From: Sporobolomyces roseus
Lineage: Eukaryota > Basidiomycota > Microbotryomycetes > Sporidiobolales > Sporidiobolaceae
Reading direction: 5' to 3'
DNA: 64,000 bases
Assembly (NCBI GenBank): GCA_016617785.1
Contig: JADILM010000002.1
Span: 558,001-622,000 of the forward strand
Part shown: piece after piece, positions 12,747-24,915 of the stretch
How positions within the stretch are numbered: the stretch's first letter is position 1
How the letters are laid out: every line of letters begins with the position of its first letter
The notes under the pieces: generated by a model
The model's input: the letters and a program-made list of their open reading frames with translations, nothing else
Told to the model about the DNA's origin: nothing
Database searches by the model: none
Program-made: the position numbers and the translations under genes

Positions 12747-13265
12747 TTATCCCTTCAATGCATTCGCAGCTTTAATCCCCCTCCTCCCTTCCTTCTTCAA
12801 TTCTTTTTTCCTCTCCCTCAGTTGCGCACTCTCTTGAACGACTTTCCCCTTTCCTTTCCCACTTTTCTTGACCACCACCTCTGATCCACCACTAGTAGTA
12901 GAGAGACTCCATAACCACGAGGGATAATCCGAATCGGGTTTCGAGAGGATTGGGGATTCATCCTTGAGGTAGTTGAGACCTTTCAAGACTGTTCCCTCTG
13001 GACAAGAAGAGAGCGAGGGAGGAGAAGAAGAGGGTGAGGCTGCGGTAGGAGAGAAGAGAGAGAAGTCAGCGAGGGGAGATAATAGGAAGTAATCGAAGGT
13101 GTACACACAAGTCTCTGATGCTGCTGGAGGTGTAGTTGGAGAGGGAGGTGCGAAATGAGATGAAGAAGAAGAGAAATTCCGGGGAGTGTCAATACTAGGG
13201 AGGGTCGATCGGATGATTGTGCGCCTTGAGAGAGTGGAGAGGGCTGTTCGACAAGTGCAAGACAT
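12747..13265 (-). CDS. Mitochondrial large ribosomal subunit protein mL54
   Basis: A single exon of 172 residues. The N-terminus (MSCTCRTALSTLSRRTIIR, followed by Ser-rich sequence) is basic and hydroxylated, as expected for a mitochondrial presequence. The conserved core is CPEGTVLKGLNYLKD followed by DSDYPSWLWSL, the signature of mL54 (yeast Mrpl37). The C-terminus has RERKKELKKEGRRGIKAANA, a basic helix that would contact rRNA. It is divergently transcribed from the site-2 protease gene, with about 100 bp between the chosen starts, so the two probably share a promoter. The start is the first Met of the open frame. Confidence 0.9.
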   Translation of the reverse strand: MSCTCRTALSTLSRRTIIRSTLPSIDTPRNFSSSSSHFAPPSPTTPPAASETCVYTFDYFLLSPLADFSLFSPTAASPSSSPPSLSSCPEGTVLKGLNYLKDESPILSKPDSDYPSWLWSLSTTSGGSEVVVKKSGKGKGKVVQESAQLRERKKELKKEGRRGIKAANALKG

Positions 13266-13371
13266 AGTCTCCTTCTTTGAGATGTTGATGGTTGGAAAAG
13301 ATCAAGAGAAAGAGGGAACCCGGGAAACTCTCTTTCGCCTCTCTCTTCTCACTGCCCAAGTTGCAAATGGA

Positions 13372-15421
13372 ATGATCTATCTCCTCATCTTCTGGCTAAT
13401 CCTTCAGCTCCTCCGCACTAGAATCTCCTCGCTCTCTTCCCCTTCGATTCAACTCTCAATCTCTCCCTTTTCGTTAAATCTCTCGACTTCACTCTTCAAC
13501 TCGATCCCTCTCTCAGTACTCAATTGGATCCCACACCGACACACTCAAGCGAACAAGAGGAGAAGATTACGAGTTTATTGGGATGTAGGAGTCATATTAA
13601 TCTTGATTTCGTTCATCTTGTCTCAACTTATCCTATTCTACGCACTCTTGAAAGCATTACGAGCTCTCTATACCCTCTCGATACCTTCCTCTTCACTCAT
13701 CAAACGTGCTCCAATACCAGATCCACCTCAATCACATCTCTTGATCAAACCACTCGTTAAGCTCCCTCTTCTGCTTCCCCCCTTCCCTTTACGTTTCCTT
13801 ACACTCGAGCCGTCTTATTAGATCCCTGGATTCACTACGAATCTCGATGGACTCCCTACCCTGATCCTAGCATTAGTATCGTCTCAAATCATTCATGAAT
13901 TCTTTCATTCCCTCTCTGCAGCTTCGTAAGCTTCTCTCCCCTTCTCCTCTCTCTCCTATCCTTCTCCCCATCTCACTCACTCGTATCTCTCTACATTGAG
14001 ACAGTGAATTCCTAACTACAGAAAGCGTAGGATTACATCTCTTTTTATTCCTTCCTACATTCTGGATCAAACTCTCTCCGAGGGAGACTCCTCCTCGAAG
14101 GAACTCTTGTTGGACTGAATTGAGAATCGCTAGTAGTGGAGTATGGGCGAATTTACAATTGGTTTTGATTGGGTTTGTCGGGATGGGAAAGGAAGTGGGA
14201 GGGTTGGGGGCGAGTGAGTGGATCATGAGAGGTGGGTTTGAGAAGTTGGAGGAAGGAGTCAAGGTGGTAGATGTCAAGAAGGTAAGCTCACATTCTCAGG
14301 ACGGGGTGAGGACGTGCTGATAAGTTTGCGAATGTAGGACTCTCCTTTGTACGAATTACTACCACCCTCGACCCTGATCACTCACTTGAACGATCTCGAA
14401 TTGGATTCATCGACTTCTTCTCTCAATCTCTACCATACCTACTTGAACTCGAACGAGAGAGGTGGGTATGAAGAAATGGGATGGTGTCTTTCTCGAACCC
14501 TCTTCTCTCCCTCGTCGTCAAACTCGACTACTTCTTCCTGCTCAAACTACTCGTCTACTTCCCATTCTCTCCTCTTCACGACCACTACTTCCGAAGAAGC
14601 ATGCTTAGACCCTTTACCTCTCTTACCAACCTCAAAAGGACCTCGAAGATGTATCGATCAAACTTCGTGTGAATCGTCCGAGGAAGAAGAGGGGACGGTA
14701 CTGTGCGCTCGAATTGATCCGAGGGAAGAAGTAATGAGGATTCGAGTGAGAGATGGAGTTGATGAAGAAGGAGGGAAAGAAGGTAGGATAGTGATTTATA
14801 AAGGTTCGAGATCTGAATTGTTGCGAACCGGTAAGTGCTCCTCTCCCTCTAATCCTTCCATCGCTCCCTCAATACAAGCTGATGCAGAGGTAGTTAACGA
14901 TTGCTACAGTACAAGTGACGGATTTGACTCGATTATACTCCTGGTTCCCCCTTTCGCTACCTCTCACAATCTCTCGTTTCTTCTCGTATGGAGATCCTTT
15001 CTCCTTTCCCCTTGTTTTCTCCAACATCTCAAACTGAAACCCTTCTCTCGTCGATATGAGGATTTTTAGTGCACTTTTTACACTCTCCTTGACACTCGGA
15101 TTCCTCAACCTCTTACCCATCCCTCGATTAGACGGTGATCACATCCTCTCTTCTTTCCTATCCTGCTTATCAACCTCCCACGTCTCTCACCGCAACTCGT
15201 CCTCCTCACTCCCAACGGTCAGAGAAGGTTTTGAAGAGCTCGAACAGGGCGTCTTGATTTGGGTTGTCGGAGGGTTGGGGAGGATGAAAGTGGGAGAATG
15301 GATTTATAGGAATAGGGAAACAATCCAGAGGGGATTGAAAGTTTGGACAGTCGTGATAGGAGCGAGCTTGGTCGGTGTTACGGCGGTTGTTTTAGTGGGG
15401 AGTGTACTGCTAGAGAGGTAG
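13372..15421 (+). CDS. Site-2 intramembrane metalloprotease (S2P; Stp1-type SREBP-activating protease)
   Basis: Exons 13372-13755, 13822-13925, 14005-14281, 14338-14830, 14910-14985 and 15061-15421 sum to 1,695 nt, about 564 residues. The zinc site HExxH is present as QIIHEFFHSLSAA in exon 2, and the second ligand motif is LNLLPIPRLDGDHIL in exon 6 (LDG, as in animal S2P). Other matches to animal S2P are LSISPF near the N-terminus, WTELRIASSGVWANLQLVL in exon 3, and RFFSIFSALFTLSLTLG before LDG. S2P makes the second, intramembrane cut that frees the SREBP transcription factor; in Cryptococcus the enzyme is Stp1. I start at 13372 (MIYLLIFWLIL) because it aligns with the animal N-terminus; in-frame Mets at 13282 and 13288 would add up to 30 residues. 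Confidence 0.88.
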
Positions 15422-15751
15422 TGAATGAGGGGGATTGCGAAAGAAAAATTGTTGTTGTGAATATTATTTTATTTCGGTTTCTTGGTCAGGTTCAACGCTG
15501 AATATTAGTCTAGTCGATAACATCACGTAAACTGTTCGTAGTGTTCGAAGCGAGCGAGCCAACAAGAAATTAACGAAACATTCGAGATGCGAAACTCTGT
15601 TTGTTTACCCCATTTCGTCTCATCCTCACAACCTCACTCTTGCCCGCTGAACCACCTCAAGCACACCTTCTAAACTAGTACAATTCGATCTATCCAGCCC
15701 TCGAGGCACTCCCTTCCCCTCTTCTCTCTCCCTCGAATCATTCAACTCTAA
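15422..15751. other. Intergenic region, no gene seen
   Basis: 330 bp between the site-2 protease stop and the Ase1 start, both on the plus strand. The part before Ase1 is pyrimidine-rich. No other feature seen. Confidence 0.55.
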
Positions 15752-18267
15752 ATGACCTCGCTCTCTTGCCTCCTCTCATCTCACACCGAGACTCTCACTA
15801 CCCTCTACTCCTCGCTCACTTCCTCACCAGCACCTCTAATCGCCAAGAGATTAGCAGAGTTGGAAGAAACTGTGAAGGTTGAATTGAATAAACAAACTAA
15901 AGAAATCGAATCCCTCATCTCTCAAGAACAAGAGCGTTTATCAACCGGACAAAACAAAGTACGAGATTGGTTGATCGCACTTGGAGAACACGTCGAGAGT
16001 AATAGTAGTCAGGATCAAGGAGAGAAGAAGGGAATATTAGAAGAACGAGTCAAGGAAGTTGAGGGACGAATCGAGGGGTTGAGGGGGAGGATTAAAGAGA
16101 GAGGAGAGAAAGTTGTCGAGGTACAGAAAGAGTTGATCGAGATGAGAAAGGTGTTGGGGGGCGAGGAATGGGACGGAGTGAAATTGGATGATGAAGGATT
16201 AGTCGCAAGGGGTGAATGGGAGGGATTGGATTTGAGAAGAGAGAGATTCGAGGAGTTGCAAGTTGAACGAGAGAGGGCGAGGAATGAATTAGTGAGTTCT
16301 AGGACAAAGTAACTCTCTCTTCCTTCGCGAGGAAAATGAGCTGATTTGCTTGATTTCGTTTTTCGTATTGTAGGCGCGAAGAAGAGATTTGATCAATCTT
16401 TCTTGTTCCGAGATCCTCGCGCTACACTCAGAACTAGGACCTTTAACGACGTCAACGATGGGAGAAGGAGATGAAAGGGTGTTGGAGGAAGTTTTGTTAC
16501 ATTTAGGAGTTGGAGGAGAAGGGAAACAAACGAGATTAGAGATGAGACCCACGAAAGAGAACTTGGAGAAAGTACAGAAGAAACGACAATTTGTACGTTT
16601 CACCTCTCGGATCTATCTCTACACAAAATTCGAGAAGACTGATAAGTTCGTGAGAACGTTGTATACAGTTGGAAGGAGAACAAGCTAAGAGACATGAAAC
16701 GATTCAACTCACTTATGATCGATTGTATCCATTGTGGACAATGCTGGGAGTACCAGAGGAGGAAATGGATGGATTCGTGAATCAATGGACTGGTTCAACT
16801 ATTGAAGTGATCAATGCTGTGCGTCTCTCTCTCTCTCTCTCTTTCTCCTACCACTATCTCTCCGATCGAGGCTCATGTAGAAGAAGATGTTGAGTGTGCA
16901 GTATCAATCTGAATTGGATCGAATGTTGACACTTCGAAGATCGAACCTATCATCCTTCATTAACGCCGAACGACAATCTCTCTCTTCGCTATGGGATCAA
17001 CTGTACCTCTCTCACACCGAGCGTATCTCGAGATTCCCAGCATTCACCATCTCGGTCGATCCGATTCGTGTTTGGAGGGATGAGGATGGAGGGTATGAGG
17101 AAGAAATCGTGAATGAGAACGTTAGTGAAGAGTTATTGATCAGGCATGAGAGGGAGAGAGAGAGAGTTGAGATCGAGGTCGAGGACGCGAGAGTTGTACT
17201 CGAGAGGTTGGAGAGGTACTTTGAGATTGTTGAGAAAGGGAAAGCGTTAGAGGTAAAGCCACAGAATTCGGTTCCCTTCTCACTCGTTTGATAACCTTAC
17301 TGATTTCCGTTGTTTGGTTTTCTTTATAGGCAGCAGCAGCAGATCCAACGAGGCTGACAGCGAGAGGTAGTTCGACAAAGTTGTTATTGGAAGAGAGAGA
17401 TAGGAAACGAGTCGCGAAAGAGAAACCCAAAGTGAGTCAACCTCTTCCTTCACTCCCTCTTATCGAATCTGCTGACACTCTGACGATACTTCTGTACAGC
17501 TCGAAGCAGATTTGAGAGCTCTGATCCCTGATTGGGAAGCGAAGCATCGGAGACCATTCTTGGTTGATGGGATTCCATTCATCGAGAGTTTGGATCAGCA
17601 ACAGAGGGCAGAAGAGATGGAGAAGGAGAACAAGAGGGTGAGTTCATACTGCTTCGCCACTCTGCACTCTACCGTTTGAGAGCTCACGTCCGAGATTAAT
17701 CTCTCATAGCGAACGAAATTGGGTACATCTGGATCAACATCTGCTCGACCATTACGACCCCAACCTACCGGTACAGCAACTCCTTCGATCGCACCACTGA
17801 AACGACAAATGACTGGAAGATCTACTACATCTGCTTCCTCAACTTCTTCTTCGATTCATCAACCACCAGCGAAACGACAAGTTCCAATGACGACTGGTTC
17901 ATCAACCACCTCCTCTTCCTACTACTCCCAGCAACAGCCTCCTCCATCAAGACCAAAGAGTGTATTGGGGGATGCTTCGACAAGAATAGGGAATTATCGA
18001 GGAGGAGGAGGAGGGATTGGAACTCCTGCTAGCTCAGTGATGAAAAGTGGAGGGAGATCAAGATCGAATACCATTGGGAGGGAATTGATGACTCCTAGTG
18101 CATCGACGACAACGGGAGGTGGTGGTGGGAGTGGAATGAGGTTACCTGCGGGATGGGGAGGAGGAAATGGATTACATACTCAAGTTACGGGAGCTACGGT
18201 TGGATACATGGCACCTCAACGGACGGGTCAGTTCAGACCTAGACCTTCAATGCAACCACATCGATAA
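15752..18267 (+). CDS. ASE1: Ase1/PRC1/MAP65 antiparallel microtubule bundling protein
   Basis: Seven exons: 15752-16291, 16374-16592, 16669-16818, 16902-17252, 17330-17431, 17500-17640 and 17710-18267, about 686 residues. The first half is long coiled coil (KRLAELEETVKVELNKQTKE; RERFEELQVERERARNEL). The MAP65 spectrin-like microtubule-binding region follows: LEGEQAKRHETIQLTYDRLY, PLWTMLGVPEE, YQSELDRMLTLRRSNLSSF, and then ALIPDWEAKHRRPFLVDGIP. The C-terminal 180 residues are Ser/Thr/Gly-rich and basic, like the regulated tail of Ase1/PRC1. The protein crosslinks antiparallel microtubules at the spindle midzone. The fourth exon has two in-frame acceptors, at 16880 and 16901, which would differ by seven residues. 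Confidence 0.9.
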
Positions 18268-18642
18268 CACCAGTGCTTGACGAGTGCTCTCTGTTTGTAA
18301 GATTCCCCTCTTTTCGTTTTTCTTCACTTTCTAGTTTATTTGCACATTTTGATCTCTCACCATTCCTTTGACTGTAGTATTTGATACCCTTAGCGTGAAC
18401 GCGACTCTTGTTTATCTCTCGTACAGTGTCGATTTCGAACAAAGTTTGAACGGCTTGCAAGTTTGCGACAAGATTGCTAGAGTGAAAAGGGAGAGGGGAA
18501 CAATATGATCGAATGCAGAATAGTGAGGGGGTAACGTGAGCCTTGAAGGGATTGACAGCGATCCAGCGCTTGGGAGTCGAGGAGATTAGGGACCTGGAGA
18601 AAACAAAGCTTCGTCAATGCTGAATCTCAACAGCAGCATTCC
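18268..18642. other. Convergent intergenic region, no gene seen
   Basis: 375 bp between the stops of Ase1 and the thaumatin-like gene. Both 3' untranslated regions must lie here. No recognisable feature. Confidence 0.5.
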
Positions 18643-19720
18643 TCATAGCTTACAGAACGTGATGGTATAGTCTGCCTTCTTCTTGGCCTCGCAAGTCCAG
18701 AGAGCTGACTTGGAGGACTCGTCGTAGGCATAAGCATAAGCGTCTGGACAAGCTTTCTTGCTGTCAAGGTGCAGAGCTATTCCGTCAGTCGCGGAGAGTA
18801 GAGAGAGAGGAGGAAAGGAGAGACGTACAAGACGCTGTAGTATTGAACTTTGGAGACTGGACAAGTCTGAGGAGTATCGAATGAACCAGAACAACAATTT
18901 CTCGAGTTTGCACGATTCCCATCGAGTCCAGCTTGACACGCTGTCAAGCAACCGACGACCTCACCCTTCTTGTTGAAGTGAGAGACTGTGTGTAGCGAGG
19001 GTAGAAGTCAATCTTGGGCGACTAAAGCAGAGGAAGAGAGGTAAAGCTTACGAGCAGCAGGGCAAGACTTGTTGATATCGGTCTTGCAAGCAGGTGCGGG
19101 ACACTTCTTAGAGTTTGTGATCCAGACTGGCAAGTTTGATCCGTCGACGTTGCTAATATCGTACCAATCGAGGTCTCCCGTAAAAGTGAATTCAGCGAGC
19201 GTCGCAGGAGGAACTCCGGTTCCACTCGCTCTGTCGCATTTGAGTCCACCATTACACTGCTCCATGTACTTGTAAGTGATCAGCGAAATGTCGAGAGGAG
19301 AAAGAAAGAGGTAAAAGCTCACACCACCCGTTTCGCAACTTGTCGGAAGCGTTTCTCCCTTCTTGAATTTGCATCCAGTTCGAGCCCCTACATTACAGTT
19401 ACTCTGAGTATCGCTGAGCTGTAGGAGAGCGAGATGAGTCGAACGTACAGATTCGACCGCTCCAATTCTCGGCTGATTCCAAATGATCAAATCAGCTGAG
19501 TGCGAACGGTTACAGACAGAGGAGGATTCAACTCGCCAACTTTGACCTTAGTCGAGCTTCCTTTCTTTGCTGACCAACCTGTCGAGTGTGAAGGAGCAGT
19601 GCCAGAACTCGTGAAAATCGCTGGCCAAATCGTCGCTTTACAATTGTTCTTGACCGTGATCGTTCGAGTTCCTGAAACGAGCGTGATGAGAGCGAGGGAG
19701 ACGATAGAAGGGAGGAGCAT
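18643..19720 (-). CDS. Secreted thaumatin-like protein
   Basis: The start at 19720 gives a signal peptide (MLLPSIVSLALITLVSG), directly followed by the first thaumatin strand TRTITVKNNCKATIWPAIF. Later exons carry GARTGCKFKKGETLPTSCET, GGLKCDRASGTGVPPATLAE, DWYDISNVDGSNLPVWI, GEVVGCLTACQAGLDGN, NCCSGSFDTPQTCPVSK, and the last exon has CPDAYAYAYDESSKSALWTC with YTITFCKL before the stop. The order, the many cysteines and the acidic cleft residues are those of the thaumatin/PR-5 fold. Fungal members are secreted and some bind or cut beta-glucans; the substrate here is unknown. About six exons; the splice sites around 19450-19560 and the smallest exon there are uncertain. There is no GPI signal at the C-terminus. 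Confidence 0.85.
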
Positions 19721-20585
19721 CGTGTGAAAAGAGTGTGATTGAAGAAACGAGAGACAAGGGTCGAGTCGGCGCTGCCGTTGGTGAGAAGGTGAAGAAGAGA
19801 GAACAGAAAGCTGATGGTGAAGGGAAGAGAGGAAAGGGACAATCTCCATGAACGCTGCAAGCCAAGAGGCGGTCTAGTCGGTGTAGCGACGCGCATCGAG
19901 CACGAGGTTCGCAGGTCGTCCGCCCGTTGAGCCCGTGTGCTCAGATCTCTATCGCTGAAACGACTCGACGACGCTTGAAAGCGCGTTCGGAGGGATCAGA
20001 GAGCGTAGGAAGCACTAAACGAGCGAGTGTTTGCGACGATACGAACGGCCTTGAATGCTTGAAGATTCGAGAAGCGAGGGTCGGCAGCAACTGAGGCTCG
20101 ACGGGCTTTCGGGACGAGCCGAATACGGAGCGGACTCAGATACTGCGAGACACTGCAGAATCGTACGCATGCGAACGAAGGACAAACGAGACAAAGAGGA
20201 GGGAAGGGAGAGCGTTCGATGGCTATGTCTGCCCAAACGCTCTCGAGAACCCGCAACGGGTTGAAGCGATGCTGTATAGATACCAGAAACGGTTGAGCAC
20301 TTGAAAGCGGCCCCTCGAGCCTGTCGTGAAGTGGACGATGCGAAAGTAGATGTGGAAGAGAATCGACTCGAAAGTCAGGGTTTGACCACCGTGAGTCTTG
20401 CGCGATGCACTCCGGAGAATGCTAGAGCTATTTATAACACTAGACTTTAAATGTAGTCAGCTCTGAGGTGATGGAAAGGGAAAGAGAGGGAGGAATGAAG
20501 TTGTCTCTCTCTCTCTCTTTCTCACCCTTCACTCTCGATTCGAGAAGAACACACACGAACTCAAAGCAAAGAGAAGAGATACACC
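19721..20585. other. Divergent promoter region; outer end of left repeat arm
   Basis: About 860 bp between the starts of the thaumatin-like gene (minus) and snurportin copy 1 (plus). Similarity to the right arm begins near 20215. A TATA-like TATTTATAAC at about 20430 is conserved opposite, at about 33960. The open frames here look like noise. Confidence 0.55.
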
Positions 20586-22060
20586 ATGTCGAATCACCTC
20601 GACCCGTTCCATCGTCGAGAATCGTTTCATTCTTCTCCTCTCAATCACTCCTCTGCAGTTCAACAAGAGAAGAGGAGGAGACTCGCTCTAGATGCTCAGA
20701 AACAGGTCAGTAGAGTCTTCACTCTTTTGAGCGTGTTCGAGCTGATTCGTTCACTTTCATTTACAGCGTAGAACTCATGCCATCGAAGCTGCGAGGAGTT
20801 CTTCTCGAGATTTATTCGATATTGAAGACTTGAGTATCGCTGGTTCTGCTTCTGAATCCGACACTGAAGCACCTTCAACATCCTCGAACAATCACCTCGC
20901 CGAAGATCAACCTCCACTGGTCATTTCAAAACAGAAGCGAAAGAATCACAAACCGACTTTCAAATCTTGGGCAAAGAACCTCTTGTCACAAGGAGAAACC
21001 CTCGATTTGCGAGAGGGGCTATTACCGAGTGGATTGGAGAAAGATTGGAGAATGAGTGTCCTTCCGAAAGGGAAACGTTGCTTGTGCGCAACGACAAACG
21101 AAACAGGTGAGAATCCTTTGATTCTGCTTATATCGGTTTGAACGAGCTGATTTCTCACTCGTACTCTTTGGTATGACAGCTGGAAAGAATACTATACTGT
21201 ATAGTAGAGTAGCAGGGTATGACTCTCCCACTTCGCTTGGCACGATCGATGCTGACTTTTCCTGTCGTTCCCTTTCCAATTGACAGGCGAACTCTCGGAC
21301 GCTTTCACTCTTCCCTTCCCGGTGACTGTCTGCTAGATGTGATATGGGTGAGTGAAACATGCTTTGTTCCAGCTCCCTCTGACTGACGCTTTTCGAATCT
21401 CTCTCGATCTCGAAAACAGGACCGCGAACAATCGATCCTTTGGGTGCTCGACACTTGTAAATGGCGAGGCAACTATATTGTCGAATGCGAATCAGACTTC
21501 AGGTGAGCACTTACTCATCCTTCATCATCTGCCTAACTCAGACCCATTCCGACAGAGCATTCTTTACGACTTCGAAATTGGCAGAACTCGAAACTCAGTA
21601 CTATTTCCCTCCGAAGTCAACATCGACCTCTAATCCATCTTCCCTACTCATCCTCCCTTGTCCGACTTACTCTTCGCCTCTCGTCCCGTCTGTTCTTCTC
21701 CCAATCTTGTCGACTCTCTCCGTTCCTTCCCCTCTCCCCGTCTCGGTTCTCCTTCCTTTAGTCGAGTCGGGATTACCATCACGGCGAACAATCAATGTCA
21801 ACTTTGTTCCGAGTGGTCTCCTCCTGTATCATCGAGAATCTCATTACGAATCTGGAATCACGCCTCTCGTCAATTGGATCCCTGTCGAAGTTGAAGCAGG
21901 TCGCGAGTCATGCGAAGGTGTTGGTCGCTTCACAGAACTCGTTCTCAAGTGGGAAGAAAGGGGAGGCGGAGAAGCGGGACAATTGAAAGAGGGAGAGGCG
22001 ACGACGATGGATCAAGATTCGACAGTCGTCAACGAAGCTGACGACATGAGACAAGAGTGA
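20586..22060 (+). CDS. SNUPN: Snurportin-1, copy 1 (m3G-cap snRNP import adaptor)
   Basis: Six exons: 20586-20705, 20767-21106, 21180-21216, 21287-21347, 21420-21502 and 21556-22060, about 381 residues. The N-terminus is an importin-beta-binding-like segment: QQEKRRRLALDAQKQ continued by RRTHAIEAARSSSRDLFDIE. The cap-binding domain starts at KDWRMSVLPKGKRCLCAT and continues with FHSSLPGDCLLDVIW, then WVLDTCKWRGNYIVECESDF (aligned to CWRG...C.TDF of human snurportin-1) and FVPSGLLLYHRESHYESGIT with PLVNWIP. The family binds the trimethylguanosine cap of spliceosomal U snRNPs and brings them into the nucleus with importin beta. The gene is intact and sits tail to tail with H3 copy 1. Copy 2 lies at 32333-33806. 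Confidence 0.88.
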
Positions 22061-22651
22061 GGCATATGACGAGGTGGCGAGGATTGTCAAGCTGTAAAGT
22101 CTCGAGTCCGGGATCAGCGTAATTGCAATTCGACTTTTCGCACACGCTCGAAATGAGGTGGTGAGTGAGGAAGAACTGCGACGAGCCTCCTCCTCGGCCT
22201 TCGAGATTCAAGCTCGAGCTGTAAAGAGACAGCGAACCTGTAGAGAGAGCGAGAACGTCGGAGCAAGCAGAGTCGAATCGAAATCGGTGACGGACGACGC
22301 TTGAACAGCGGACAACGGCAAAGAGCCGCGACGCACATAACAAGCGAAAGGGACTGATCGAGGAAAGATGGGTGTAGATTTCCGCAAAGGGTAGGGTAGA
22401 GTAACAGCCAAACAAAAAAGTAGTAAAATCAATTCAACACGGGAATGAAAAGCGAAAGGAGATGTTGTTCACCGACCTCTCTCGAGAGAGAGACGGAGTG
22501 ACAAAGGTGAGAGGGGAAAGAGACGTGAGAGAGAGAGGGGGGAAGGAAGGGAATAGACAAAAAAGGGGAAAGCGACGGAGGGGGAGGGGAATACTAATGC
22601 AAGCGAGCGAGAACGACAAACGACGACCATCCATCACACACGATGACGATC
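22061..22651. other. Shared 3' region of snurportin copy 1 and H3 copy 1
   Basis: 590 bp between two converging stops. It appears identical to the mirror region 31742-32332 as far as I compared. It is purine-rich on the plus strand. No gene recognised. Confidence 0.5.
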
Positions 22652-23471
<820 letters not shown>

Positions 23472-24915
23472 TGTGAGATAAAGAGGTGAAAAAGTGAGGT
23501 GAAGGAGAACAAGAGTAGTCGAGGTGGGTTTGAGCCAACTTGTAGAAACAGAGAGTAGGAGTTTAGCCAAAAGTGCTGACTTTACACCCGGAAAAGAAAG
23601 GAAATGGGGGACGCGCGTGCCAGAAATTCGATGTTTGCTCCTCCTCTCAAAGTACTCGCCTCTTCTCGCTCTACCATTCGACTCGGAGACGTAGGAGAGG
23701 TTGCCATTCGATTCACAGAGAGTGTGACAAAGGATTGGGCTGTCTCGTAACTCTCCTCGAGAGGTGAGAGTCCGAGTTGGAAAGAGTCGGTATTTAGCTG
23801 AATTCGAATAGTCGAGTGCAATCCAATCTGAGACACTCACTTCCCTAACTCGAGGCAAACTTTCACTCTCTCTCTAACCTCGTCCTCTTCTCCCAACTCC
23901 TTTCTCTCTTTGCCTTTCACTCAACATCTCCTGACTTCTCGACGCTTCTTTCTTTGGATCTCTCGCTCTCAATGTCGATCAGTGAGATCGCTCGAATTGA
24001 ACACGCTCGCTTTTGTCGTTCCAATTTCCCGCTTCGAACGAAATCCTAGGATCGCTCTTTCTTCATTGAATCGCTTCCTTCTGCTTCCGAATGCTATACT
24101 TTTCTGCTCCTCGACACAGTAAGCGACGACAATGAGGAGAGAGCAGGGAGATGAAACGATTCATCGATATTCGACGATACTTCTTTCGCAAAAATCGATG
24201 TCGACTTATACGAAGATCTGCTGCTTTACAACTCGTCGAAGTAAATAGTCGTCTCGTTCGCAGAGTGTTCGACGACTCGTCGATGCGCTCGTCTCCAGAG
24301 TGGCGGTCCTGCGAGCCAGAGAGGTCTCGTGCTCCCCTTCTCTCAAAAAAAGTCGAACGAGAGAATTATAGCTTCTGTTTCTCGATCTATCCTTCCTTTC
24401 GCAGTTCCACCTGTCGAATCAACGTCAGCTAGATCAAGGCTCACAACCGTCCTAGCGATCGACGAATCCCTCGACTTCATGAGTACTCGCCTCAAGTGTT
24501 AGACAGATGAAACGTGGATCGCGAACGTTGATCAGTCAAACGACAGGATTCCAGTATGCTTATGCAACGAGGGAAGGAACGAAAGGGATATGAAAAAGGA
24601 TAGTAAAATCAAAATCATTAAGCAAGAATCGTGTGCGTCGCTTCAAGGAGGGATCATCGGGAAATATCCCACATCGAGGAAGGAAGAGAGAAGTAGGGGT
24701 ATACAAACACTGAAAGAGACGAAACCTGCGAATAAACGGAAAGATTGCCATGAAAGGCGAATCGTTTTTGCTAGATAACCGGAACAAAGAGAACTGAAGG
24801 ACACCACAACGACCACTACCGGGAAAGGAAATTGCTGAACGACTGGAGAGAGAGAACGAGGGCGCAGGAGGGAGAGGCGAAGGCTGTGGAAGAGTCTGGA
24901 TCGTTTTCAGTCTCA
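23472..24915. other. H3 copy 1 promoter side and inner end of left arm
   Basis: 1.4 kb between the H3 start and the HMG-CoA reductase stop. Up to about 24457 it is repeat arm; the rest is unique. A 198-codon frame crossing the H3 start (minus, 23858-23262) is identical in both arms only because the DNA is, and it overlaps H3 exon 1 and intron 1. I see no divergent H4 gene here. Confidence 0.6.

Noticed and set aside
24151..24432. Arginine-rich 93-codon frame, repeated at 30021-30242
   Set aside because: No domain and odd composition; it lies in the inner arm and one base change alters it, as expected for noncoding DNA.
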